A stretch of 64,000 nucleotides of DNA. It comes from Candidatus Tectimicrobiota bacterium (GTDB taxonomy: Bacteria; JACPUC01). Under the pieces are notes generated by a model, which saw only the letters and a program-made list of their open reading frames with translations, was not told the DNA's origin and did not search any database. Where the stretch lies: positions 69,581 to 133,580 of the forward strand of contig JACPUC010000017.1 of the NCBI GenBank assembly GCA_016192455.1. The letters run 5' to 3'. Position numbers and translations under genes: made by a program. Each line of letters begins with the position of its first letter. The first letter of the stretch is position 1. Below are positions 33,777-42,288 of the stretch, piece by piece.

Positions 33777-35309
33777 GTGGCGGAGAAGGATCAGACGCTT
33801 CAGGCGGCGCTGCAGGCGGCCTGTCTGCGCCACGGGCAGCGCGAAGCCTTCCGGTTTCCGGAGCGCTCGCTGAGCTTTGCGGAGCTGGACGACGCCGCCG
33901 GGCGCTGCGCCGCCGGGCTCGCCGCGCTGGGCGCGCGGCCGCGGGAGCGCGTCGCCATCATGGCGCCGACCTGCCCGGAGCTGCTCGTGGCCCACCTGGG
34001 GGTGCAATGGCTGGGAGGCGTGCGGGTGCCGCTCAATCCTGGGTTGACGGGGGACGAGCTTGCGTTCCTGCTGCGGGACGCCGCACCGGCGGCGGCGATC
34101 GTGGGTGAGCCGCAGAGCGCTGCGCATGGAGCGCTCCTGCAAAGCCTCGGCATCCGTTGCGTCGTCATCGGCGCGGCGGCGCCGCCGGACCCATCGTTCG
34201 CCGAGCTGCTCTCCCGCGCCGCGCCGGCGCCCCCCGTGCACCAGGGCCGCGCCGACGAGCCCGCCCTGCTCTTCTACACCTCTGGCACCACGGGTCGACC
34301 GAAGGGGGCGCTCCTCTCCCACCGCAACGTCCTGAGCGGCGTGGAGCGCCTCATCAACGCTTGGCGCTGGAGTGGAGATGACCGCTTCCTCCTCGCCCTG
34401 CCCCTCTTCCACGTCCACGGTCTGGGCGTCGGCGTCCATGGAGCGCTGCTCACCGGCTGCCTGACGATCGTGCGGCCGCGCTTCCGCGCCGCGGAGGACC
34501 TCGCCTGCCTGGCTCGGGAGCGCTGCACGCTGTTCATGGGCGTGCCGGCGATGTACTACGATCTGGTCCACCTCCCCGACGACCAGGCGCGCGACCTGGG
34601 CCGCATGCGGCTCTTCATCTCCGGCTCGGCGGCCCTGCCGATCACCACCTTCGCCGCCTTCGAGAAGCGCTACGGCCACCGCATCCTGGAGCGCTACGGC
34701 GCCACGGAGACGATGCTGACGATCTCCAACCCGTACGACGGCGAGCGCCGCCCCGGCTCCATTGGGCTGCCGCTGCCGGGGGTTGAGGTGCGCGTCGTCG
34801 ATGAGGCGTGGCGCGACGTGCCGAATGGGACGCCCGGAGAACTGCTCATCCGCAGTGAGAGCGTCTTCCTCGGCTACCATAACCTGCCGGAGGCGACGGC
34901 GGAGGCGGTGCGCGACGGCTGGTTTGCCTCGGGCGACATCGGGCTGCGCGAGCCGGACGGCTACCTGCGCATTCTCGACCGCAAAAAGAACCTGGTGATC
35001 TCCGGCGGCTTCAACATCTACCCCGCGGAGGTCGAGAACGTGCTGCGCCGGCATGCCGGGGTGCGCGATGCTGCGGTCGTGGGTCTGCCGGACGAGCGGC
35101 TCGGCGAGGTGGTCGCGGCCCTCGTGGTGCCCTCCGAGAGCGCCGCCACGGCGGAGGAGCTGCTCACCTTCTGCGGCGCTCACCTGGCCCGCTACAAGCA
35201 GCCGCGCCGCCTGCACTTCGCCCCGGACCTGCCGCGCAACGCCATGGGGAAGGTGGATGCGCGGGCGGTGCGGAGGTTGCTGGCGGAGGAAGTTTCGCGG
35301 CAAGCCTGA
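33777..35309 (+). CDS. Acyl-CoA synthetase, malonyl-CoA synthetase (MatB)-like
   Basis: A 510-residue AMP-forming CoA ligase. The P-loop FYTSGTTGRPKGALLSHRNV is near residue 163, LPLFHVHGLGVGVHGALLTG near 205, ERYGATETMLTISNPYDGER near 305, and the C-terminal hinge DRKKNLVISGGFNIYP near 400. The SNPYDGER segment and overall layout resemble malonyl/methylmalonyl-CoA synthetase more than long-chain acyl-CoA ligases, but specificity is a guess. The start is GTG after GGGAG. Cytoplasmic; likely in an operon with the upstream adenosine-kinase-family gene. Confidence 0.88.
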   Translation: MAEKDQTLQAALQAACLRHGQREAFRFPERSLSFAELDDAAGRCAAGLAALGARPRERVAIMAPTCPELLVAHLGVQWLGGVRVPLNPGLTGDELAFLLRDAAPAAAIVGEPQSAAHGALLQSLGIRCVVIGAAAPPDPSFAELLSRAAPAPPVHQGRADEPALLFYTSGTTGRPKGALLSHRNVLSGVERLINAWRWSGDDRFLLALPLFHVHGLGVGVHGALLTGCLTIVRPRFRAAEDLACLARERCTLFMGVPAMYYDLVHLPDDQARDLGRMRLFISGSAALPITTFAAFEKRYGHRILERYGATETMLTISNPYDGERRPGSIGLPLPGVEVRVVDEAWRDVPNGTPGELLIRSESVFLGYHNLPEATAEAVRDGWFASGDIGLREPDGYLRILDRKKNLVISGGFNIYPAEVENVLRRHAGVRDAAVVGLPDERLGEVVAALVVPSESAATAEELLTFCGAHLARYKQPRRLHFAPDLPRNAMGKVDARAVRRLLAEEVSRQA

Positions 35310-35361
35310 GGGGAAGGAACTCACGCGCGGCTGCTTGGGGGGATGGCGGTGGCCGTGGGGA

Positions 35362-36078
35362 TCAGCCCGCCGCCAGCTCGAGGAAGCGGGAGAAGAAGCG
35401 GCGGCCATGCTGGCGCAGAGGCTCGGCGAAGCGCTCCGTCTCCTGGCGGATTGCCGCGGCCCGCGCCGCGCCGCCGATTTCCGCCACATCGCCCGCATTC
35501 ACCGCCGCTTGCAGCCAGCTCTCGATCATGGCCGGCGTCACTTCAAAGTGGAACTGCAGACCATAGACGCGGCGGCCGAGCGCATACGCTTGGTTCGCGC
35601 AGAGGGCGGAGCGGGCCAGGTGGCGCGCCCCGGGGGGCAGATCGAAGGTGTCGCCGTGCCAGTGAAAGACCTGGAGGGGACTCGGCAAGCCGGCAAAGAG
35701 TGGGTCTGACACGGCCTCCGGCGTCAGCTCGATCGGGAACCAGCCGATCTCCTTCGCCGGACCCCGGCGCACGCGGGCTCCCGACGCCTTGGCGATGAGC
35801 TGCGCCCCGAGGCACATGCCGAGGGTCGGCACGCCGGCCTCCAGGGCGGCTTTCAGGAAAGCATCCTCCAGCGCCAGGAAGGGGTGCCTCTTCTCCTCGT
35901 AGACATTCATCGGGCCGCCCAGCACGACCACTCCCGCCGCAGCCGCCGGATCGGGAAGCGCGGCGTTCGCGTACGCATCGCAGTAGATGAACGATTCACC
36001 CCGCGCCTCGAAGGCCTCGGCGAAGATGCCGAGGTCCTCCACCTCGATGTTGCGCACGACGAGCCAGGAGCGCCGCAT
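35362..36078 (-). CDS. Class I glutamine amidotransferase
   Basis: A 238-residue stand-alone class I (triad) amidotransferase. The nucleophile is Cys89 in TLGMCLGAQLIAKASG, VVLGGPMNVYEE near 51 is the oxyanion region, and the His is in LQFHFEVT near 180. It resembles the GMP synthase-like GATase proteins of unknown substrate. The ATG at 36078 has GGAGAGGG upstream. Not linked to a synthetase domain, so its ammonia acceptor or hydrolysed substrate is unknown. Confidence 0.87.
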   Translation of the reverse strand: MRRSWLVVRNIEVEDLGIFAEAFEARGESFIYCDAYANAALPDPAAAAGVVVLGGPMNVYEEKRHPFLALEDAFLKAALEAGVPTLGMCLGAQLIAKASGARVRRGPAKEIGWFPIELTPEAVSDPLFAGLPSPLQVFHWHGDTFDLPPGARHLARSALCANQAYALGRRVYGLQFHFEVTPAMIESWLQAAVNAGDVAEIGGAARAAAIRQETERFAEPLRQHGRRFFSRFLELAAG

Positions 36079-36218
36079 CAATCCCTCTCCGCGCCGATAA
36101 AGCAGAACCGTTGCGCCTGGCGCCGGGCGCACCTACCTTGAATGATGACGGGAGGCGGCCCCATCTCCAGGCGCGCGCCACCCGACGGCTTCACCCCGCG
36201 TTGCCGGAGGAGGCGCCC

Positions 36219-36578
36219 ATGCGACGCACCGTTTGGTTTCTCCTCGTGGTCATCCTGCTCTTCGCCGCGGCGCCGGGGTGGGCGGAAACACCCGCCCGCG
36301 CCGCCCTGTTCGAGCTGCGGGATGGGCACGTCTACCTCGGCGCCGTGGTCAAGGCGGACCGCGCCACCATCACAGTCGAGACGGCGCAAGGCGAGCGCAC
36401 CTTCCAGCTTGACGACGTGGCGCAGATCACCTTCGGCAAAACGGCGGCCGGCACAGCCCCGCAGGAACGCCCTCTCGACGAGGAGTTCGCCGACCTCATC
36501 CGCACCATCCTGCAAAAGGCCAAGCAGGCGATGAGAGAGCTGGACGTCTCGCGGCAGAAACCCGAGCCGTCCCGCTAG
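36219..36578 (+). CDS. Exported hypothetical protein
   Basis: A 119-residue protein with a clear signal peptide (MRRTVWFLLVVILLFAAAPG, cleavage near WAE-TP) followed by a beta-rich domain, FELRDGHVYLGAVVKADRAT, and a helical, charged tail. The start has GGAGGAGG just upstream. The small beta domain recalls short Sm- or PRC-like barrels found in envelope proteins, but no family is recognised. Confidence 0.7.
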   Translation: MRRTVWFLLVVILLFAAAPGWAETPARAALFELRDGHVYLGAVVKADRATITVETAQGERTFQLDDVAQITFGKTAAGTAPQERPLDEEFADLIRTILQKAKQAMRELDVSRQKPEPSR

Positions 36579-36721
36579 GTGGTGACCCAAGCAGGCCGCG
36601 AAGAATTCGCCGCGTTGGCGGCGCCATGGGTGGGGGTATGGCATGGGGGATCACGCGCTCCCGCATCCCGCCTCTCGCCGCGAGCCGCCCGGAGGCGGGC
36701 GCGCATGGCCGCGCGGCGCCC

Positions 36722-37741
36722 TTAGCTCGACGGCAGCAAGCTCAGGTCCACCACCTTTTCCATCGGCACCGCGGACTTGATCAGCCCCACCTTCACCAGA
36801 TAGTCCTGGAAGCGGGCGATCGACGGCACGTCCGGCTTGCCGTTGGGGTCGAGGTAGAAGGCGTGGTCGGCTGACTTGGCGATGATGTCGGGCGGCGTCT
36901 TGATGAACTTGCCGAAGATGCCGATGATCTCCTTGTTGGCCAGGCCGCGCTCGTTGTAGTAGCGGATTCCCTTCACGTAGGCCCGCAGCCAGCGCTTGCC
37001 CACCTCGCGGCGCTCCGTAAGAGCCTTGTTGCTGAAGATGAAAAGGCCGGTCTGGCCCACCTCGAGGCCCGGCAGCTCGTGCACCTCGACCAGGCGGTAG
37101 GCAAGGCCACGCGTTACTGCGATGGTGGGCCAAGGCTCCGAGCCCGTCGAGGCATCGATGGTCTTGTTCTGCAAGGCGGGGATGATGTTGGGCGGCTGCA
37201 TGGCCACGTGCTCGACGTCATCGAAGCTCAGCCCACTCAGCTCGAGGGCGCGCCCGAGGTAGTAGGAAGCAACGTTCCCCTTGCCGAACTGCGCCACCTT
37301 CATCCCCTTGAGGTCCTTCATCGACTTCACCTTGCCGCTGTCGAAGAGGTCCTTGCGGACGAGAATCGAGGAGTAGCCATACCCCTTCCGGCCCTGTCCC
37401 TTGTCGGCCACGGCCTTGAATTTCTCGCCCTGGGCAATGGAGTTAAAGAGACCGGCGCTCGGCCCGCCCCCGGCGACATCGATATCCCCGGTCGCCAGCG
37501 GGGCCATCATTTTCGTTCCGGAGGCGAAGCGCACCAGCTCGTTCTTGATCCCCTCCTCCTCGAAGTACTTCTTTTCCATCGCCACGTACAACGCCGCGAA
37601 GGAGAGTACCGGGAGGTAGCCCGTCTTGACGAGCTCTTGCGCGGCAGAGACGGTACTCCCGCCAAGGAGCATGGCAACCGTCAGCACGACCACGGCGCCG
37701 CTTCGCAACAGCGTTCCGCACCACCCCCACCTCTTTTCCAT
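36722..37741 (-). CDS. ABC-type substrate-binding protein (NMT1/SsuA-like)
   Basis: A 339-residue periplasmic binding protein of the NMT1/ThiY/SsuA type II fold. It has a signal peptide ending TVSAAQE, then VKTGYLPVLSFAALYVAMEK, LATGDIDVAGGGPSAGLFN near 80 and LKGMKVAQFGKG near 143. Relatives bind sulfonates, nitrate, pyrimidines or aromatic acids. No permease or ATPase gene is adjacent; it is the last gene behind the AprAB-like pair. The ATG follows GGGAGGATC. Confidence 0.87.
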   Translation of the reverse strand: MEKRWGWCGTLLRSGAVVVLTVAMLLGGSTVSAAQELVKTGYLPVLSFAALYVAMEKKYFEEEGIKNELVRFASGTKMMAPLATGDIDVAGGGPSAGLFNSIAQGEKFKAVADKGQGRKGYGYSSILVRKDLFDSGKVKSMKDLKGMKVAQFGKGNVASYYLGRALELSGLSFDDVEHVAMQPPNIIPALQNKTIDASTGSEPWPTIAVTRGLAYRLVEVHELPGLEVGQTGLFIFSNKALTERREVGKRWLRAYVKGIRYYNERGLANKEIIGIFGKFIKTPPDIIAKSADHAFYLDPNGKPDVPSIARFQDYLVKVGLIKSAVPMEKVVDLSLLPSS

Positions 37742-37908
37742 GATCCTCCCTCCCCTCAAAGGCCCTCCTCGGAGCCGGGGGGCCCGAACCTGTCGCCCCC
37801 GGTGGGACTCCCGTCCTGCGCACTGGAGATCGTGGCGCGGACACCGGCGTGGGCGCTCCAGCTCAGCGCCGCCGGTCCACGCAGCGTGTCCGCCGAACAC
37901 GCCCCTCG

Positions 37909-38103
37909 TCAGCTCTGAAACCAAAGCTTGACGCTCAACGCATGCGTGGGGCAGTCCTCCACGCAGGCGGCGCAGTGCCAGCACTCCTGGATGCGAAACA
38001 GCGGGTAGTTCTCCGCATCCATGTAGATGATGTCCCCCGGGCAAATCTCCTCGCACAGGGTGCACTTCTTCAGGCATTTCTCTCTCTCCAGCAGAATAGC
38101 CAC
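37909..38103 (-). CDS. Ferredoxin-like protein with two [4Fe-4S] sites (AprB-like)
   Basis: A 64-residue iron-sulfur protein. Cys10, 14, 17 and 21 (CLKKCTLCEEICP) and Cys41, 44, 47 and 51 (CWHCAACVEDCP) make two cluster motifs. Size and spacing resemble the ferredoxin core of adenylylsulfate reductase beta subunit without its C-terminal tail. It follows the FAD-binding flavoprotein gene by 124 bases on the same strand and is the obvious electron partner of that enzyme. Confidence 0.9.
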   Translation of the reverse strand: MAILLEREKCLKKCTLCEEICPGDIIYMDAENYPLFRIQECWHCAACVEDCPTHALSVKLWFQS

Positions 38104-38227
38104 AGGGTGCGCTCCTCATCTCCTGCACTGGTGCGTGGTCAACTCGACGTATCGACGCTCGTTGCGGCGTCACGTGGCCGACGCCGCCGGGCTTCCGCGC
38201 GCCTCCGCGGCGGCCGGCGTCTCGCCG

Positions 38228-39874
38228 TCACGGCAAGGGTCGCTGGTTCACCCGCAGAGAATCGCCGACCTTCTGGACGACAAGGTGTTTCAACCAGTTC
38301 CCGTCGTCGCGTTCGGTGTAATCGGTGCGGCGGTGGTTGAGGAACATGCGCGATTCCTTGCGCTCTCTCGCCGCCAAGGTGATCGCCTCGGCCACTTCGG
38401 CCATGTTGATCGCTTCGTGCGCTTTCACCTTCTGCTGCACGGTGCGGGCGCCGACCTGGTCGTAGGCGTAGCGCTGGATGCCGCGGATGCGCTCCAGGGC
38501 ATGGGTCAGGCCCACCTCGTTGCGATCGTAGCAGACGTAGCTCGACATGACGCGCTGCAGGTTGCGCTCGATCTGCACCGGCTCGACGCCCTCGGGGCGG
38601 CGCATCGGCAGCTCGAGGCGCTCCACCGCCGCCTGGATCGTCTTCTCCGAGGCGCGCGCCGGCCTCCGTAGTGATTTCGCGTAGTCGGCGGCCCGCTGCG
38701 CTCCCTCCCAGCCGAGGACCATCGCGCCGGTGGCGGAGTAGAAGCCGCTGTAGGCCGTGGCGTCCCCCACCCCGAAGAGGCCGGGCAAGGTGAGGCTGAA
38801 ATCGTGCCCCACGTCGATGCCGCCGGTCATCATGCCGCGAGTGTACGGCTCGGAGACCTCGATCTCCATCATGCTCTGCTCGAGATCGATGTCGCGCTCC
38901 TCGAAGTAGCGGAAGTAGGTCGGCTTCTCGTTGCGGAACCCGCGCAGGACGATCTCCACGTGCTCGCGGTCGAGGTCGCGGAAATCCAGGAAGACGGGGC
39001 CGCGCCCCTCCTTGATCTCGGTGTAGACGGCGTAGACGAGGAGCTGCCGCGGCGCTTTCTCCATGCGCTCGCCGGCATACTTGCCCATGAAGCGCTCGCC
39101 GTTCGCATTGATGAGCTTGGCGCCGACGCCGATGAAGGAGTTGATGCCCGGCGCGGTGAAGTCCTTCGGCACCAGGGTCCCCTGCACGAACTCCATGTGC
39201 TTCAGGCGCGCCCCCGCGCGCAGCGCCGCGGCGTAGCCGTCGCCGGTGTGGTAGGGGTTGCGCCAGCGGTTGAAGTTCTCGCCGCTGGGGGCCTGGTACA
39301 TGCGCGTGCAGCCGCCCGAGGCGATCACCGTCGCCTTGGCCTGAGCGATCAGCGGTTCGCCGCTGCGCGTGTCGAACCCGGCCGCCCCGACGACCTCGCC
39401 GTTCTCCACCAGGAGATCGGTCATCATGACGCGGTTGAAGATGCGGGCGCCGCTCTTCTTCACCTGCCGGGCATGCCCTTTCTTGAGGTCGAGGCCGTTC
39501 CAGATGTAGAGGTTGCAGCTCCAGAACATCGACTGGTCCCACACCAGGTTGCCCTGATCGTCGCGCACCTGGATGCCCCACTCCTCGAGGCGCTCCATCA
39601 TTGGGTAGGAGCCGTCGAGAATGAGCTCCACGAAGGTCTCGTCCTGCAGGCCATGACAGGCCCGCTTCATGCCGTCGATCTCCGCCTGCTTGTCGTGCAC
39701 GCCGGGGATGAGGCAGGCGATGTCCTTCAGCCCCATGCAGGCCTCGCCGCTGTGGTGCACGAACTGCTTCTCGAGGACCGCCACGTCGAGGCCGTTCTGG
39801 CGGGCGCGCACCGCCGCCTGGCAGCCTGCCAGCCCGCCGCCGATGATCAGGACGTCCGTGTCGATGCGTTGCAT
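38228..39874 (-). CDS. FAD-dependent oxidoreductase, AprA / fumarate reductase flavoprotein type
   Basis: A 548-residue flavoprotein of the succinate dehydrogenase/fumarate reductase/AprA group. VLIIGGGLAGCQAAVRARQN (residues 8-27) is the dinucleotide fold, HHSGEACMGLKD near 40 contacts FAD, ASGGCTRMYQ near 186 and MMTGGIDVGHDFSLTLPGLF near 350 are typical of the group. With its small 2[4Fe-4S] partner it looks AprAB-like, but the real substrate is open: no sat, qmo or dsr gene is present. In the module its partners are an MFS transporter, a GntR regulator and two binding proteins, which suggests a catabolic reductase or dehydrogenase. Confidence 0.87.
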   Translation of the reverse strand: MQRIDTDVLIIGGGLAGCQAAVRARQNGLDVAVLEKQFVHHSGEACMGLKDIACLIPGVHDKQAEIDGMKRACHGLQDETFVELILDGSYPMMERLEEWGIQVRDDQGNLVWDQSMFWSCNLYIWNGLDLKKGHARQVKKSGARIFNRVMMTDLLVENGEVVGAAGFDTRSGEPLIAQAKATVIASGGCTRMYQAPSGENFNRWRNPYHTGDGYAAALRAGARLKHMEFVQGTLVPKDFTAPGINSFIGVGAKLINANGERFMGKYAGERMEKAPRQLLVYAVYTEIKEGRGPVFLDFRDLDREHVEIVLRGFRNEKPTYFRYFEERDIDLEQSMMEIEVSEPYTRGMMTGGIDVGHDFSLTLPGLFGVGDATAYSGFYSATGAMVLGWEGAQRAADYAKSLRRPARASEKTIQAAVERLELPMRRPEGVEPVQIERNLQRVMSSYVCYDRNEVGLTHALERIRGIQRYAYDQVGARTVQQKVKAHEAINMAEVAEAITLAARERKESRMFLNHRRTDYTERDDGNWLKHLVVQKVGDSLRVNQRPLP

Positions 39875-39897
39875 TGCGAGTCTCCTGCCTCGGCGCG

Positions 39898-41064
39898 CTA
39901 GGCTGGAACCAAGCTGACGCGCCGCACGATGAACAGCCCCGCTCCCATGCCGAGCGCGACGTAGAGCGCCAGCGCGTTGAAGAGGGCCGGCAGCCCGAAG
40001 AGATCAGCCACGCTGCCCAGCAGCGTATTGACGACGATGCCGCTGAGGACGGCGCTGGTGTTGAAGAGCCCCAGGGCGACGGCCTGCCGGTGCTGCGGGT
40101 GGGCCTCCATCAGGTAGGCGGCGATCACACCCACGTTGGCGGTGAGAAAGAAGCCGAAACAGATGCCGAAGACCAGCAGCGGCCACCCCGGCGGCACCAC
40201 CGGCAGCAGCAGCAGGAGGACGATGTTGCACGCGAAGATGAGGTAGGCGATGTGCAGGCGCTTCCAGCGGTCCGAGAGCCAGCCCAGGCCGGGATTGGCC
40301 ACGAAGGCCACGAGGTTGATGAGGGTGAAGAGGAAGGTCGTCTCTCCCAGCTCCAAGCCCTTCACCTCCCGCAGGTACACCGGCAGGAAGCTCGAGGCGA
40401 CGAAGAAATTCGTGAACAGGAGGGCGTTGAGGAGACTCGCCGCCTGGAAGGATGGCCGGCGCAGGATTTCGAGCAGGCGCAGCGGCGGGCGGCGATCCCC
40501 AGGCGGACGGTCCTCCACCCCGCGGGTGGTGAACCAGAAGCCGATCCCCAGCGCCAGGGCGAGCAGGCCGTAGCTGGTGAACGCCACGCGCCACCCCGCC
40601 AACGCCGCCACCGCCCCCACGAGGGCCGCGCCGTAAGCCCGGCCGGTGGCTGATCCCACAGTGTGGAGGCCGTAAGCGCGCCCGCGCTCGTTCGGCAGGA
40701 AGACCTCGCCGATGAGCGAGAAGCCGGAGGTGAAGTAGAGGCTGAAGGCGAAACCGGCGACGAAGCGGTAGAGGAGGAAGAGCGGCAGGGAGCCGGCCGC
40801 CCACGCCGAGGCGATGGCGGTGCCACCGAGGAGCAACCCCGAGGCGACGATGGCCACCCGCCGGCCGATGGCCGTCGCCACGTATCCCCCCGCGATGAGC
40901 GTCACGGCGTAGCCGGCATCGTAGGTGGCGAGGAGCGCCGCGGCTCCGCCATAGCTCAGGCCAAACTCGCCGCGGATTTCCGCCAGCACGATCGCCAGGG
41001 CGCTGCGGTTGGCGTGGCAGAGCGAGAACGCCGCACTGCATGCAAGCAGGACGCGCCATTTCAG
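39898..41064 (-). CDS. MFS transporter, probable CTG start coupled to the GntR gene
   Basis: A 388-residue, twelve-segment major facilitator. Coding similarity starts at LKWRVLLACSAAFSLCHANR, a normal first membrane segment. The only codon that can open it is CTG at 41064; AAGGAGG sits 7 bases upstream. This CTG overlaps the TGA stop of the regulator gene as CTGA, mirroring the common ATGA coupling. A later GTG near 40989 would lose the first membrane segment. Alternatively a one-base error separates it from a GTG at 41071 in another frame. Substrate unknown; it lies between the regulator and the flavoprotein. Confidence 0.8.
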   Translation of the reverse strand: MKWRVLLACSAAFSLCHANRSALAIVLAEIRGEFGLSYGGAAALLATYDAGYAVTLIAGGYVATAIGRRVAIVASGLLLGGTAIASAWAAGSLPLFLLYRFVAGFAFSLYFTSGFSLIGEVFLPNERGRAYGLHTVGSATGRAYGAALVGAVAALAGWRVAFTSYGLLALALGIGFWFTTRGVEDRPPGDRRPPLRLLEILRRPSFQAASLLNALLFTNFFVASSFLPVYLREVKGLELGETTFLFTLINLVAFVANPGLGWLSDRWKRLHIAYLIFACNIVLLLLLPVVPPGWPLLVFGICFGFFLTANVGVIAAYLMEAHPQHRQAVALGLFNTSAVLSGIVVNTLLGSVADLFGLPALFNALALYVALGMGAGLFIVRRVSLVPA

Positions 41065-41996
41065 CGGTCACCCTCCTTCCCAGCGAGCCGCTGCCCCGAT
41101 CGCCGCCCGCGCCCGGCTGGAGCCGCTGCGCCGCGCTGCGCCTGCGCTCCGCTCCCCGCCGGAGGCAGTTTCCTCTCGGTCGCCCGTCTCCCGCTGCCGC
41201 TCAGCTTTCTCGCGCCCCGCTGGGGCCCGGCACCGGCGCGGCGCGGCGGCGCCCCAGGAGCGACCCCCTCATCCTTGTCTGCCGGCTCCGTCGCGCTGCG
41301 CCGCCCCCACTCCCGCACGTCGAGGATGTGTTCGGCCATGATGGCGCGGGCGCGGTCTCCGTCGTGTTGCGCCAGGGCGTCATAGATGCGCTCGTGGTAG
41401 CGGATCGCCGCCGTCATGCTCTCCTCGTCGACGGGGACGTCGGCGAACGACGCGATGAGGCTGTGCTTGAAGGAGTGCATGATGATGCTGATGGCCGGGT
41501 TGTGGGCGGCATCCGCCACCAAGAGGTGGAAATCGAGGTGGGAGAACTTGGCGGCTCGCCGCGCCGCGAGATCGCGCCGGGCGAGATCGAGCGCCCCGGC
41601 CATCCGTTCGAGGTCCTCCGCCGTGGCGCGCTCGGCGGCAAGTCGCGCCACGTACGGCTCGAGCGCCACCCGCACCTCGGTATGGTCGTCAAGGCTGACG
41701 ATCCCTAGGCGGATGGCCCGCGCCAGGGAGTCGCCGACGACGCGGTGGTCGGGGTGGTTGATGAAGCAGCCGCCCGCCGCCCCCTGCCGGATACTGATGA
41801 GGCCCAGGGCCTCGAGCGTGCGCAGGGCCTCGCGCACCGAGGAGCGGCTGCTGGCGAACTGGCGGGCCAGCTCGTACTCCGCGGGGAGGCGGTCGCCCGG
41901 AGCGAGGAGGCCACGGTAGATCGCCCCCTCGATCTGCCCGACGATCTCCTGCGGCCGCCGGAAGGGCGCGTGCAGAGGCTGGAAGAGGTTGGCCAT
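41061..41996 (-). CDS. GntR-family (FCD/FadR-type) transcriptional regulator
   Basis: A 311-residue regulator with an N-terminal winged HTH (IEGAIYRGLLAPGDRLPAEY, then the SSRSSVREALRTLEALGLIS helix pair) and an all-helical FCD ligand-binding domain with metal-type His residues (HLDFHLLVADAAHNPA near 150). The last 80 residues are a low-complexity Arg/Ala/Pro tail that is unusual for the family. It likely senses an organic acid and controls the module around it. The ATG at 41996 is used, as upstream codons lack homology. Confidence 0.87.
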   Translation of the reverse strand: MANLFQPLHAPFRRPQEIVGQIEGAIYRGLLAPGDRLPAEYELARQFASSRSSVREALRTLEALGLISIRQGAAGGCFINHPDHRVVGDSLARAIRLGIVSLDDHTEVRVALEPYVARLAAERATAEDLERMAGALDLARRDLAARRAAKFSHLDFHLLVADAAHNPAISIIMHSFKHSLIASFADVPVDEESMTAAIRYHERIYDALAQHDGDRARAIMAEHILDVREWGRRSATEPADKDEGVAPGAPPRRAGAGPQRGARKLSGSGRRATERKLPPAGSGAQAQRGAAAPAGRGRRSGQRLAGKEGDR

Positions 41997-42288
41997 GGGA
42001 CGTCGTCCTGGCAGCCGCCGCGGCCTTGCCGGCAGCCACGGGCTGGCGGCGCGCCCTGCGAGGCCACGGCGCTCGCAGCGCCGGCGAGATCGGAGTAAGT
42101 GTCTTACGTCGGACATTTACCCGCAATACATCCCCCTGTCAAGAGGGTCCCCGGACGCGCCGCAGCGGTCGGCAGCGCCCTACGCCGCAACGCCCGCCCA
42201 CCACCGGGCGCGGCGGCGCACCGTCTCGTGACGTATGCCCTCGCGCCGCCGCGGGGCAGAACGGAGCGCATGGAACGTCCGGGCACTC

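Noticed and set aside
40004-41071. Minus-strand frame starting GTG at 41071 (MTAEMARPACMQCG)
   Set aside because: It has a good ribosome site but overlaps the MFS gene in another frame and encodes no membrane segments; it is a shadow, although its start may matter if there is an indel.
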